The notes beneath the pieces were generated by a model, which worked only from the letters and a program-made list of their open reading frames with translations, did not search any database and was not told the DNA's origin. DNA of 64,000 nucleotides from Lepidurus packardi (taxonomy: Eukaryota > Arthropoda > Branchiopoda > Notostraca > Triopsidae): positions 7,026,565 through 7,090,564 of the forward strand of contig JAKZAN010000001.1 of NCBI GenBank assembly GCA_023053545.1, written 5' to 3'. A program made the position numbers and the translations under genes. Below are positions 39,621-53,000 of this stretch, one piece after another; within the stretch, counting starts at the first letter, position 1, and the number at the start of each line of letters is the position of its first letter.

Positions 39621-40387
39621 AATACAATTGCATTATATTGCACAGAGAATTAGAACTGTCGGATCAAAATTTGCCATGCTGTAGCACCATAAGGGGTTCC
39701 AATAAACCCTTAATATACCGTGCACAAGTAGTTCCAGAAAGAAATCACTGTTACTCAGCCTAGCCGCAAAAATGAGGTTAAAAAAAAAAACTAAAAGCCC
39801 GCTGAAATGAATCTGCTTGTGAATGAGACAATCTGACAAGCTTCTGCGGAGGCAACATGTGCTCTTTGTAGGCCCGGAAAGGTATAAAAGCTTGTAAAAA
39901 GAAATAGATGCATATATATGCGAGTAGGGAAGCGAGGGGGCAAATTTTGGGGAAGCTTTTAGGCCGCAAGATAGGTTTATCCGTAACAAATGGAACTCAA
40001 GCTGCTTTGGATACATATATTTTTCAAAGGAAAAACAGGCATAGAAGTGTGGAATTGGAGGGAATAAGAAAGGAAAAGTAGAGAAGGCTATAATTTTCCC
40101 TAAAAAAAAAAGAAGTAAAAAAAGTACTGAATGCCCTCCTTTTCTCCTTTTCTATTTTGGCGTTGGATTCCAATTTGCAAGACAAAAGAGAAGAAGCTAG
40201 GTTTTGCTTGTATACGTCGACTGCGCACCCTTCAAAGCCTTTATTCTCGTCTTGGATATGCATAGGTTTTTCCTCTGCTTGGGTTGGCTTCGTCCGAGCA
40301 TATCATACGCAGACTTTCACGCTCAAGTTCCGAGCCATGGTTACTCTCTCACAGTGTCTGTGAATCTCTTGTCTTCTTCGCTGAGGT

Positions 40388-40408
40388 AAGAGAGAGAGAG
40401 AGAGAGAG
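40388..40408. repeat. AG dinucleotide microsatellite
   Basis: About ten uninterrupted AG units. No coding context is seen around it. Confidence 0.85.
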
Positions 40409-43400
40409 GCGAGCTCTGATGTGAAGCATAATACGGATGCTTTCGCTGGGAAAGAGATGCGTCGATTAATTTATCAGTGCCTCTCAGAGATCCTCACCAC
40501 ACCACATAACACATAAGCTTCTCAAGGAAGATTCCTTGCACATAAAAGCAATGCCTCGGAAGCCGCACATTCCCATTTTCCAGCTATTCTAATTGCAGAC
40601 ACACATATTCTTTTTTTTGGGCCTCCCGTTTAAAAAATACATGTTTAAAAAGGGAAGTAAAGGTCGGATCGTTCAACCATCATTCACGTTCTGGCTTCCC
40701 ATGTTTTGGTAATGGGCATAAGAAAGGCTTGTGGGATTGTAAAATTCCCAAAAATAAAGAAAAGGTCCTGTGACGTCATGCGCTAAAACAATTCCGCGAT
40801 GACAGTTGTATTGTTGACTGTAAAAGAGACCTTGTGGGTGACTTATCTTTTGTTGCGGGCAAAATTGAATTTGAAAAAGGTGTAGGCAAGCAAGTTGGAG
40901 GGGCAGCGGAGCTTGAAAAAGCAGCCCAAGAAAAGATAAAAAAAAATTATAAAGTTCGATTCCAACCCAAGTTATACTTTCTGGCTCCAAGCCTAGGACT
41001 GAAACCTTCCCGATAATGCCAGGCAACCCAATAGTAACACACGTATGAATTGTTAAAAAAAAGGCAGACGAACTCTTAAGAAATGCATTGTCTTCTTTCT
41101 GTTTAGTTTTTTAAAAGAAGAGAACGTCAAAGTCCACAAAGTTGCAGCTTCTCTTTCGCTTTTTCGTTTTCCACTACCCCTCTAAACGAAGATTTATTAT
41201 TCTGCCCCGTTTAACAAAGCTTTTAAGGGACAGATCCACCCGTGCTAGCTTTCTAGCCTCCTTTTTTGCACGGTTAACTTCCATACTTCTATTGCCCCAG
41301 GGTGCAAGTTGGCTATAATCCATAATAATGCCATTGTATCCCAAACAAGGCTTACGGATAAGGTTCTATAGTGCCTCGTAAGGTCATAGGATCCCTAGAA
41401 AACTTGTTACTTCATGTAATGCTAGTTATGACTCGGTTATAATTCTGCTAAACAGGTTTTATGTGCCTCGGAAACTGTGTAGGGTCGTATAGAAAACAAA
41501 ATTAGAGCGTGTTAATGGGTAGTATAGGGTTATTTTGTGAGCAGCTTCATGTATTATAAAGAGGCTAGTTCATTAGCCAAGGGAGGGTTAGCTGCGGTGA
41601 ACCAGAAGGTTTCTAATATGAGGGTCCGTTAATATAGAACACAAGCCTCATTATCAGAGCCTTTGCTAAACCCATGACGGTTCGGTAAACCTTCTGTTGC
41701 AATCTTTGGGATATGTGGAACATATGAGGGGCGGGTCCGGTGGTGGTGGACGCTTTATAGATTTGTATTAGACGACGTGGTAAGGGTGAGAGACTCTCCT
41801 AACTTTTCGAGTTTTAATGTGGCGAAAGGGGAAAGTCAACGTCACATTGCAGCCAAGCATTACCTTTAGACAAAAGCTGGTAGAATTAATGAGCGCGAGT
41901 CAGGGCGTGTCCAGGAAACGGTGGGCCACTCGCTCTAATGTGTCCATTTAGACAGGGTGCATATAGCACACTAACATGATTACCCCAGGGACTCCCCCAT
42001 TACGGGTTTAAAAGCAACAATGCACGCTCCGAAGCCAAAGACAATCTTATGTCATCCGTGTCAACTTCGTTTTCTTGTTACAAGCTTTTTTTTAATTTAT
42101 GGTTTTGATGAGATTCGGGCTCCATTTAATCCATTTAATCATTAAATAACTACATCAGGTAAATTAAAAAGGTTTTGTTTGTGTACCTGGGAAAGTTGTG
42201 AGTAATCCGAAACAGAAAATTGAACATAACTTGAAGCAGTCGAATTCCATAACGAATGTTTTTGTCTATTGCCTAATGATGCAAAAAAAGTCCGTTTGGG
42301 GTGAAGAACAAGAGTACCACAACTTTAGAATGAAGAGTGAAGAACGAAGAATCACGGAGCTGGTTCACACCACATTTTTGTCACTATTTTTGAGGGTAAA
42401 GAGGCAAATTGGAGGATAGTTGTACGACAAGTTTGACGTAAATTGCGAGGCTTAAAGAAAATGAGTAGGCCTATATGCGATTACCCGTGATTTAAGTAAC
42501 CCGCGATTCGGGATGTTTTGGGACAGACTGGAGTAGGTCATGACCATGTGTGATCCTCTTATCAGGAGCTCGTTGAGTTTGCCTAGCCAAATCTTCCTAT
42601 CCACGCCTACTTGGAGAATCCACGCGCGCGCTTTCCGAGCACTCGAACCCAACCCGAGGGCAATTTGGACTTGAAATTCTGTTCTTCTTGATAAATAAAA
42701 AGTTTAGACCTCCTAAAAGTGGGCTCTTTTTGTTGCCTCACACTTCGGTAGATTCCCGTAACTTTAAAACAATTTATCGGAAACGTTATTTAGGATTCCA
42801 AAAGCGATTCGAGCCCTATAAAATAAAAAGGTTATGGTTAATAAGTTTAAATTTACCCCGAAATTACATTAACTCAATTAACTTAGGGCAATACATTTTG
42901 AACATAGTTTTTTATTGCAGTTACTTCCGCAAGTTTAGAAAATTAATCTTTAACGTTACTTAGAATTCCAATAGCCACTTTAGCCCTATAAAATAAAGAG
43001 ATCATGGTTAATAAATATGGTTAATAATATGGTTTTCTGACAGTGTACAAGCTCTTGTAACTTACGTCACTGTATTTTGAACATACATTATTAAAAAAAA
43101 AGAAGTTATTTGGGACCGGACACCAAAGACTTCGCCCCTGCGTGACTGGGTATGTGCAGACTTGACGTACGATTTGCCTTCATGCAAACTGTACGTCAGT
43201 TTCGAGTCTAATATTCCACGACGTTATCCAGCGTCTGTCAGCAAATGTCCGCAAATCACACGAGTTTCATTGGTCATCCCGAGACTTTTCAGGCTTCACT
43301 TACATTGACTAAAGCTGAAAATTTCTTTCCAGGGTGCCCAGACAAAACAAATGTCCCTGTTACCCTTTTATTGTACATGCAAAAAGTCCTGTGCTTTTCG

Positions 43401-46400
43401 TTGTCGCTTTTTTTCTTTCTTTATCTTCCACATCCTTTGTCTCCGTTTTCTAATTTAGAAAGAATTTAGAAACAAATCAAGGATTTAGGCAATAAAAAGA
43501 AGTTCTTGAGTTTAAAAGTTGCAATTTTCTCTCTCTCGCATACATACACAAACCTCGCTTAAGCGCAGTAATATCCCGTAGCTCGATAAACGACAGTCCT
43601 ACATCATAGCCAACACGTTGCTCATATATACAAGCTATACGCGTGCATGGCAAGAGCAAAGACATGATCGTAAACACAAGAGAGCACAATGACAACAGAG
43701 CATTAAAGTCTTGGGTTTTCCCTTGTTTGGGGCGTCCAAGAGAGAGTCTAGCGCGAATTTCCTCCCTGTCTCGTGTTTTCTGGTGGAAAAGATGGGTACA
43801 TATACCAGATCAGGAATATCGACTGCTCTCGAGGCTCCTCTGGGGTCCACAATGTCTTAAGTATTGACTCCATTTCTTTTGGGGCGTTTTCAGAATAAGA
43901 GCGCTGGTATATTAGTCTCTCGGCAATCTATACCGCCGTAAAAATCCCACCGCCCACCGTGTCATGTCTAAGACCTATTTGTATTTACATAGAACCTTGG
44001 ATTTCGTCGGAGCGATCTTTCAAGCCAAGAAAATGAAACGTAGAAAGCACTAGAATCCCCCAAAGTACCAAAGCAAGGAGGGGCAGAGAGAATATCTTAG
44101 TAATATTGCAAAGTGCAGCTTTGTATATATATAACCCCACATCCAGAATAATATAACCTCAAGATCTAACTATACAAGCATGAAAATCCAAAGTTCGCAG
44201 ATCAGGTGCCCGTAAGTGCGCTTTATGCAAGACTCTGAGACCCGAAGTTTGCAGTCGAGTGAAGCATCGGAACAATTTGCTGAACATCTCTATTTGTACA
44301 CTTTCCCTCCCTGTTGTCATTGAGTAAAGTAAATTGGAACGCAATTGGTATATACTAATGTAAGGGCGCAACCGTTTACTAATTGAAACGGGTTTAGGGC
44401 GATTATCTCCTCCACTCCGTCACTGATTACTAAAAGGTTAAACGGATGTGGTACTTGGGTTAATCTGGTGGTGACACAACAGTTGAACTGGTAATAGCAG
44501 AAGCTAGAGATCGTTTTTCCGTACGGATGCTGGTAATGAAGCCTGAAATGTGGTTACAACTGGATCGAGGAGACTGGCTTAGAATGCATGGCCTCTTGAA
44601 CACGGCCAAAATGACACGGAATAGGGTGAAACTCGCGATTCCCGTCAGCGATTAAGGTTGACAGACAGATTTTCGGTCCCTATTTTGAGGAAGAACAGGG
44701 AAACTCGGGGTTACGAGAGGGATCGCACGGAGTTTAGTGTGTGTAGGTGTGAAACAGGGCGTGCTTTGATTGAGGTGTGAGCGCCCGGTAATGGGTCCCT
44801 TGGGGCATTGGGCGCTTTCCTGTCACATGATTTTCCAGGGTGTGAAGGGTTTTTCTCTCGTTGAAGTGTAGCAGCGAAGAACCCCCACCTAAAAAATGGA
44901 AGGGAAAAAACTGGGAGCTCGACTGCAATTTGTGCCTATCCGGAGAGAGTCGGGACAACACCTGCTCCAACGACAGTATTAGGACACTAGCGAAGAAGTT
45001 TATGGTATTTATTTGCGTTAGAATGCAGGGTTTTACCTTTTTCTCCCTCTCTAAATCGATGAGCTTTGCGTTCTGTTTGGTTAGGAGTTTGTTTATTTAC
45101 TTGCAAGACTGTACTCAACGTTTGTTTGCCCAGGATGGGGTAAAGCAGAAGGGACAGCCGATAGTAAGTGTTAAGGATCCTTGTTCTTACTTCTTTTCCT
45201 TCCTGCTTTTATATGCTATTTCTTACGGATTGTCGAAGAGATGGAAATTATGATAATCGGGGATTATGGGCACCGTAAATTGTATGTAACAAGTCACAAT
45301 TGTGCATAACTTTAAGGGGTTGATTTAACTTGTCATTCATTCTTGTGGATTTTTTCTTGTAGGCTTTCTAGACGAGTTTGAACTATCAGAGTGGACTGTT
45401 AGTGAATTCATAGTGCAACGGAAGCTAGCGTACGGAATTCCGGTGGAAGAGTAGAAAGTACTTTTTTCGTATTTCCCAACCGACTATAACTTTGAAGGGC
45501 GAGTGCTTTGGCTGAATTTACCCCAGTACTTCGGCGCATATGCCATCTAGCGAAGACATCGTGATTTAGCCCAGCTCTATTTTCCCCCTTCAATGCAACT
45601 CAGCATTCGTCACAAAGAAAGTAGTCATCCTTGTCGAGTAACGGACCATTCCCGTAAAGGACGCAAGTAAGGAGGATTATCGATTTTGCCTCAAACGGAA
45701 ATGCCACCATCTTACTGTTCCCGTTCCTCGTTAGATGGCGAAAGAGATTAGGTTCGTGGCATTATTTCGTAAAATATTTTGGTTCGAGGTTTTGGGGAGC
45801 GATTAATCGTTTTAGCGCAGCATTCATAGTTTTCAAATTGGAAATGAAAATAAAAACTTTAGTTTTTTCATTAATCTTACATTATAACGCTTTACTCAGA
45901 AGCTAATTTCTCGGAGCAGAGATTTCATTGTTGGACGTAGAGGGTTGTTTCGCCAGGCGAGTAAAGCAAAGATTGTTAGCTTTTCGAACAAGCAACCCTT
46001 TAACCTTGGCCAAGGTGCGGCCAAGAAGAAAAGAGCGCCTTAATTAGTACAAGACAGTAAGATGGTGATGAGTTACATTGTGTGTGCCACACGTGAGTTT
46101 GTTGGCTCATTTTTGGTAGACATTAACGACAAGAGGAACCTGGGGATGCTGTCGGTATTGATATAAACTATGCGAGGTATGCTAGGATTGCCTTGCAGAA
46201 TTTCCTTCGTGGCCCTCGTCCCTGGGATCATGCACGTGTGCTTAACGAGATTGTTAGCGAGCCTTTGCATCAAAGGCAACTTTGTGCTCTGCCCGGCATC
46301 CTAGCCAGGATAAGAAATATAAACGGGGCCGGTACGAAATGTACGAGAATTGAAATATGCAGCTTGGTAACGGCCTAAAAGCCTTTTAGAAGCGTAGAGT

Positions 46401-49266
46401 TCCTGAAAAGGCTCTTTTTCTTATCTTATTCTTGTTATTATTTTTTATTATTATTATTTTGTTTACCCATTTCCTGGGGTCCCTCAGTAACGAAAGGCAC
46501 ACCCGAACTGCTCATACTAGCAATAAGATTTCCTCAAGCCCACGCTATGATGTCTTTGGGTGAAATTGTTATCTCCGACAGAAATCGTAAAAGAAGTAAG
46601 GAAGCAATACTGTGCCAAATATTTATTGTTTCTGAGCCTAGTATAGAGCCAAGAGGGATGATAGTGTTTTCTCTATACTTGGCGTGTTCATACCTCTTTC
46701 AATGCTCCCGATGGGATCAGCTGAAAACTCGATGAGTATATGGAGAGCAGAGAGGTTTTGAAATGGAAGTAAGGTCTCAAAAGGATACAAAGTCAGACTA
46801 TAGAGAACAATCTGAGGTTATATGGTTCGGACGAAAGCCAATTGCGTCAGCCTTTCATAGTAAAGCGACTTATTAATTATCCAGACATCGTCAAGCTGTG
46901 ACCGGCTGCCAAGTTCCAGACTGTCCTGAAGTATGTTCGAAGCACATAAGAATACGCCTGTTTAAAGAGCTATAGCCCCTTGCAACCATATCATTTGCCC
47001 ATTTAGCCAAGAAAATATCTGAAGAATGTTGGAATATCTTGTTTAAAATCATGTTCAAAACTAAGTCATGAAAAAAGTGTTGTCCTCCCGTAAGTTGCAT
47101 TTTTACGAACTTTAATTACTTTACAAACTCATTTACAAGAAAAGTTTTCCGTTACACCGATTAAAAAGTCCAAGTGAGAACACTTCGCTTGAAGCTGTTC
47201 CATCATGGCTTAAAAGAGAAATCATAATTGTGATTAGATTTTTGACATAATACAAGCAGTAAATGTTTTATTTTGCTTGCAAAGCCTTTGCCACCGTCTA
47301 TATAATTCTCATTGATAAGTTTTTTTTGAGCAGCGATAATTAAAAATGCTATTTCTTTCTAAAAGTAATTTCGTCGTAAGTTCTATTGCTGTTCAGGGTT
47401 AGGATAAGTCATATTAAAATTGCAACTTATTTATAGCTAATAATAAATTCAATAAATATTAGTGGAGATAAACTTGGAATCATTCATCTATAGCAGGTAA
47501 TTGACAGCCCCTTTTCAATCTTTTACAAATTCCTGCTAAGTGTCTAATAAATGTTATTAGCTCGCGAATAATAGCACACGCATGGGCGTGCTAAAAACAC
47601 ATTGCTCTGTTAAAACAGCGTTAGTACTATAGACACAGTAGATGCAGTATCTTAGTTTGATTAATGTGCGATTAACAGGAAGATTGCCTTAGAAGGGGCT
47701 GCAAACGTGAATGACCTTTTAAAGGTATAATTTATTTTGCAGATTTGGGAAATATCGAGCAATAAGTGAATCAAAACGGACGCTGTTTTGCTGTCATTTT
47801 TATACAGTGGACCCATCCAACTTTTCAGAGACTAAAAATAAGCTCATGATTCAAACATAGGGAGTTTTAAGTTTCGGAACTGACCTTACTCAGTAGATGC
47901 TGTATAGTGAACCTTGGGCATATTTTTGAGATTTTTTCCCCAGAATTGTTTTGGAAAAATATTATTCACTAAGAAGAAAGTTAATACTTGTCTTCCTTTT
48001 CGCATTTTGGGAAACTATGTCGTTTCCTAGCAACTCTATTCAGTTGAAACCTCAGATTCGTATGTTATGTGTTCATGATTGCTTGGGATACAAAAGGCGT
48101 ATGAAAGCATGCATAAGATGGCCGCATCTATTATTCTTCAGCAATTGCCAACCTGTCTTCCACTTTCTTTAAAACACATACAAACAATAGATTTCATACA
48201 CCCACTAAAAGTGAATCCCTCTCCCCCCTCTCTCTTTTCACTTATATGATCTACTGTGGGCTGGATGACTTTGAGCCATGTGCTGTGTGCAAGGAATACC
48301 AGTCCCTTAATTGCCTTGCTTTACCATTATTACGACGTTCTTCAAACAGAACTTGGGCTCTTCTACCTTCCTCTCTTTTAATATATATTTATTACCAATT
48401 TGTTTTGTAGCACACAATTCCTTTGCCACCCCCCCCAAAAGTTAACTTGCCTGGTCCTATTGTTGCGATGTTATTTGTAATGGCTTTAAGCACCCGAGTT
48501 TTATTGCCTGCGCTTTCATATTGACTTGGGAAGTTCATTGAGTTTGCGTTCTGCTTGCTTTTTGCCTGGGGGCTCCCGCCAGTATCTTGCTATATAATTG
48601 GGGGAAGCTGAGGTGGGCTCCAGTTTTTCATTACCTTTTAAGATTTACTGCCCCAAGTTTTTGTTTTTCCAAATCTATTTCAACGGCTTTGACTTATTGA
48701 AATAGGGCTGTACAGGGAATTGGAAAGAGGAAAGACTTGGAGACTCTCAAAAAATAACCTAAAAAAATATAGGAACAATGCTGTAGCCGATACTCCCTTT
48801 AACTTCGTTCCACATGGAATTGGCGGACGTTAAGTCGAGTTCCCAGAATCGAGTAACTTTCAAGGGAAAGAAGCAAAAAAAAAGCCTTTGGAGATAGAGA
48901 GGGAGATGAAATTCTCACCAGTCTCGCCAAGGAGTTGTTTCATTACAGTTGCACTCTGTGTTCTCAGTTCCTTGCCAGAGAAACATGAAAGCGGAGGTCA
49001 ATGAAAAGATGGCCGGCCTGGAGTGGTTGTAGGATTAATTGGGTAGCGGCTGATGAGTGAGCAGGAAGGTGAAAAGCAAACCTCTTTTTTTAAAGACCGC
49101 TATCTAGATTTTGTTCCATTTTTAAGTCAAGATATTATGTTTCAAAAGCGGACTCCACGGATTTTCTCCTTTCTTCCCTAGTGAGGATCAGAAATAAAAC
49201 GTTAACGGAGGCTTTTTGAAGGTTATTTCAAGTTCTGTTCGTGCCTTATGTCTTGCTTACACTATA

Positions 49267-50003
49267 CAGTGGGTGATCGTTTAACAAACATAATCCGTTC
49301 CCAAAAGATGTTCGTTGACCGAATTGTTCGTTAACTGATCATCGGTTTACCATAGACTTTTCATGGGAGTTTGATTAATTCGTTCTGGAGACTCAAAAAT
49401 GAATAAAAAATAATATAAATTCTTATACTTCGCTTATTTATATGTAATAACAATAATACCATATGTAATAATACAAATGATATGTAATAATAATACGTAT
49501 AATAATAAAGTAATAATACAATATTAATAAAATATGTAATAGCAATAATCGTGTTAAACGTGTTGACAAATCTTACACACAGCGTCGCTTCTTCTTGTGT
49601 CATTATGTGCAACACGTTCTCCGTGTTTAGTGACAAACGGGTGTAATGCATCCCGCTGTCAAATTTTTCGAACAATGCATTTTTTTCAGCTAATGGAGTA
49701 AAGAAAGTACAAGTTTTAACGATTCGCATCAACGACAGTTGAGAGAATCGTTAACATAATCGAAGCTAAGCTAACCTAACCTAATTCATTTCCATTCCAA
49801 CAACCAATTTTCAACTTGAATGACACCTTGTCACTCTTTTCCGGAGAACGCTTTATAACACTGACACAATAGTGTAATTTCGACCTCCGGATTTTTAACC
49901 GGACGACTGTGTTGGTTCTGTTAGGTGTTCGTTATCCGATCATAAAAATGCAAAAAAAAAAAAGTGTCCTTACCCGGTCTCTTCGTTAACCGATCACCCA
50001 CTG
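49267..50003 (+). mobile_element. Pogo/Tigger-like miniature transposon, copy 2 (both ends intact)
   Basis: It starts with CAGTGGGTGATCGTTTAAC and ends with GTTAACCGATCACCCACTG, flanked on both sides by TA, the expected target-site duplication of the Tc1/mariner superfamily. It is 737 bp. Sub-terminal inverted repeats include GTTCGTTAACTGATCA. The interior has (ATA)n-like tracts. Around 49560-49690 the minus strand holds a decayed segment that resembles the DNA-binding helix-turn-helix of pogo-type transposases. It is inverted relative to copy 1. Confidence 0.85.
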
Positions 50004-53000
50004 TACTGCGAGGAAAGTGATCATATCCACGACATGGACGTAGCATAACGTGAAATCAATCCCATTTTTGCGAAACCATTGACGCAGAAGTCGCGTGCAG
50101 AGACTCAAAAAGAGTACTGAAAATACGCGAATATAGTTTATTTCCATTCTTACAATACATGTGTATATTTTATTTCCATTATTACCCTACTATAATGTAT
50201 TTTTTATCTTATTTACTATTACTTCTTTTATTTTATTTACTATTATTTGAAGTTTAATGGAAAGTTATCGAAGTTATGTTGGAAGCCCGAACGTTTTTTT
50301 ATGGAAAAATGTAAACGGAATTTGTATTGTTAGGCCATGTTTTTCCGAATTTTTCCGAACATCGAGGCAGTCGAAGCTTTTTATTATTTCTTGTCTTTTT
50401 TTAAAGGGATTTTGGCGGCAGTCGAGCTATATAAGCTTTTATTATGAATGTCAAAAGTATTGTATCGCATGCTAAGAATGTATGTCTGGGACACAGGGAG
50501 TATAAAGAAGGAGGGCTGAAGATTAGCGTGCCTACTCGTTGCTAATTTGTCAGTGGACTTGGTCCGTTAACCCGTTTATGGTTGACAAAATGTGGGTCCA
50601 AGTGCAGAATGCACTTGTTATATTGCGAGGTTCTCGTTTGGGACCCCTTTTTCATTGTTGTGTTTCGTTGTTGTATCTCGATTTCGTGGAGATTCATGAT
50701 GATAGCTCAGGAGCCTTAAACTGTGTAGAAATAGAGATTACAGACATGTATAATACGCTAACCAAACTTAGCGTTTCGTAAAGGAAAGCATATGCTTCTC
50801 CCAACATGTAACCTCCACCAAAGTTTGTCAAGCCATTGAAATGAGTGACAGGGCTTCTTCCAGTCCAAATCCTGGGACGAGAAGAGTAAAACGTTCATTT
50901 ATCACGCGGAAAAATCCGTACGTCGCAGTCAGTAGACCGTATTTCATCTCGGAATTGGGCTGGCAGGTACATGAGGAGAAACTTGGTACATAATTTCGGA
51001 GCAAGCGGTTATAAAATGACAACCAGGCACCAAAATAAGCTTCAGATTTTTTGGAGCGACCCGTTTCTTTTTTCCGTTTTCGTTCGCGATTTAACCAGTT
51101 AACCCTCACAACGAAGAAGACGATCAGGATCCAAGTTTTTGCACGAAAGCCTTGGCGGCTTTGGTGGAGTGACGTAAGGAGCTGCACAGAGAACAGGTGA
51201 TATAAGACGATAACCGGAGTAGATTAACAAGCTAGGAGCACGAAAAGACGCCGCATAGATCTTACTAAAAAGAATTCTGAATTGATGGGGACGAAAGACT
51301 GGATGCGACCGCCCTTATAGAATAAAAGGGAAAAAGCGACAAGAAAGCCATTTTTGTTGTCCGATAAGGTATACATGCCAATATATAGCTCGTCTGTGTA
51401 TACCCACGCATATACTTAAACCAGTGTTTGACAAACCACCCCCGGTTTTTGTATAAGGCATACAAATATCACGAGCCTTTTATCGGCCGTTTGACCCCGA
51501 CATCTTCTATAGCGCCTGTTTGGGTGCTTGTCGTCCATATATACCCTTGTAGGATCGCTGCCAGTGTCTATGATCCGTTTCCCTTTGAGAAATATCCCAA
51601 ACGCATGTCTTTTATGTAAGCAATTTTGGGTTTTCCCCAAAATCGAAGATTCGAACCTTGTGGGTCCATATTAAACCACACGAGAGAAAAGCGAAGTATG
51701 TGTGCTGCAAATTGTGATAAGAATTGCAGGGGAAAATGTGTTCTTTAAACGGCGGGTTACAAACGTGCTTGAATGTGTAATATAAACCCGTCTTTCGGCT
51801 GTCCTTGGGAGTTATCCACCCTCGACTCTCATTTCTTTTGTGCTGGCAAGTAAAGGGCGAACTGCTCTTTGGGAGTGGGTGCCGGGGCAACGAAAGACGG
51901 GCGCGCGAGAGAGAGAAAGGGAGAATTCCGTGGGGAACTTCCTTTTACAACTTCCGGATTACTTACAAGGGATAGAAATCAGAGTAGCCGTTGTTTATGA
52001 CCGATGGGCAGTTTGTCCTGTGCTTTGACCCACCATAAAGGCGTCTGTAGTCTCGTGTACTGACAACTGAATAGTAAAACTGGGTCGTAGAAGCGTCAGA
52101 TTCTTTAAGTTGAGAGTCTTTTGACGTTGAGGGAAAAAAAGCAATCCAATCGAGTTGCATAAGGTCTCCTGTTTGGCACTGGAAAACCGGAAAACTTGAA
52201 AACTCCCACGCCGGTACATGTCAGGTACAGGAATTCGTAATACAATTAGTGTGACAGATATTACGTCGCCTAGCCGGAACAGCAAATCCCTTGACTCCTT
52301 CTACCTGCATGAACTTCAAAGTCAGGACAGCGACACGGAACGAGTTTATTTGCACATTTCTTGTGGGATGCATTTCTGCTTATTGAATCGAGTGGAAATT
52401 GGGATGCATTTTTGCTACAGGATACTTGAGTGTTTAGTAAAGGGTTTCTTCGAACAAGACCGCCATTTGTCGTCGCCAAAGTTTTTCCGTTTGGAACTCC
52501 CTCTTAATCTCGTATATCGTGCAAGTTGTGTGTATTATTCTTGTTCCACGTATCCGTGCTACGAAGGGGGGAAGGAGAGAAGGAAAAGTCATTGACGTGG
52601 CACATGGGACGTGAAATATCTGTCGTCAACAAGAGCTATAACTCGTACGAGCTCATTAGAAGTCCCGTTGACGCCTACCAACTTATATGCCTTCAGTTAG
52701 TTTCCCAATTACGGTGTTACATACAAATGTAGTTACGCACCATAGCTGAAACTGATTCTTTTGCCAGAAAACTGGGAACATTCAATTGGGGTGAACGGGG
52801 ACGCGTGTAGTAGTAACTCTTTGACAACTTTGCATGACAAGGGAGAAACTGCCAATACTTGGCATAATACCAAAGATGACGTTCATTTCCGGCTCGTGGG
52901 ACTTGGAACGTCTGGGTCTAGAACTCGATCCTTAAACCGCGAATGGCTATGATTCTGCCAAGGGAGTGTGGTACACTATCAGGGAGCATAGAGCGACTAC

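Larger units (their letters stand above)
37909..49266. other. Large non-coding stretch right of beat
   Basis: This probably includes the first beat intron, since the signal exon must lie to the right. No exon could be supported. Open frames such as 44861-45253 (+) and 39633-40016 (-) show no domain, and several lack an ATG. A degraded copy of the foldback repeat begins at 39279, and an AG microsatellite lies at 40388-40408. Confidence 0.45.

Noticed and set aside
44861..45253. 130-codon plus-strand open frame
   Set aside because: It does not begin with ATG, shows no domain and has the composition of non-coding AT-rich DNA.
46127..46378. 83-codon open frame with a protein-like RGPRPWDHARVLNEI segment
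   Set aside because: It has no ATG, the only nearby acceptor would include an in-frame stop, and no family is recognised.
51640..51715. Minus-strand B-box-like GGTTCGAATCT
   Set aside because: No matching A box or cloverleaf could be drawn upstream on that strand.
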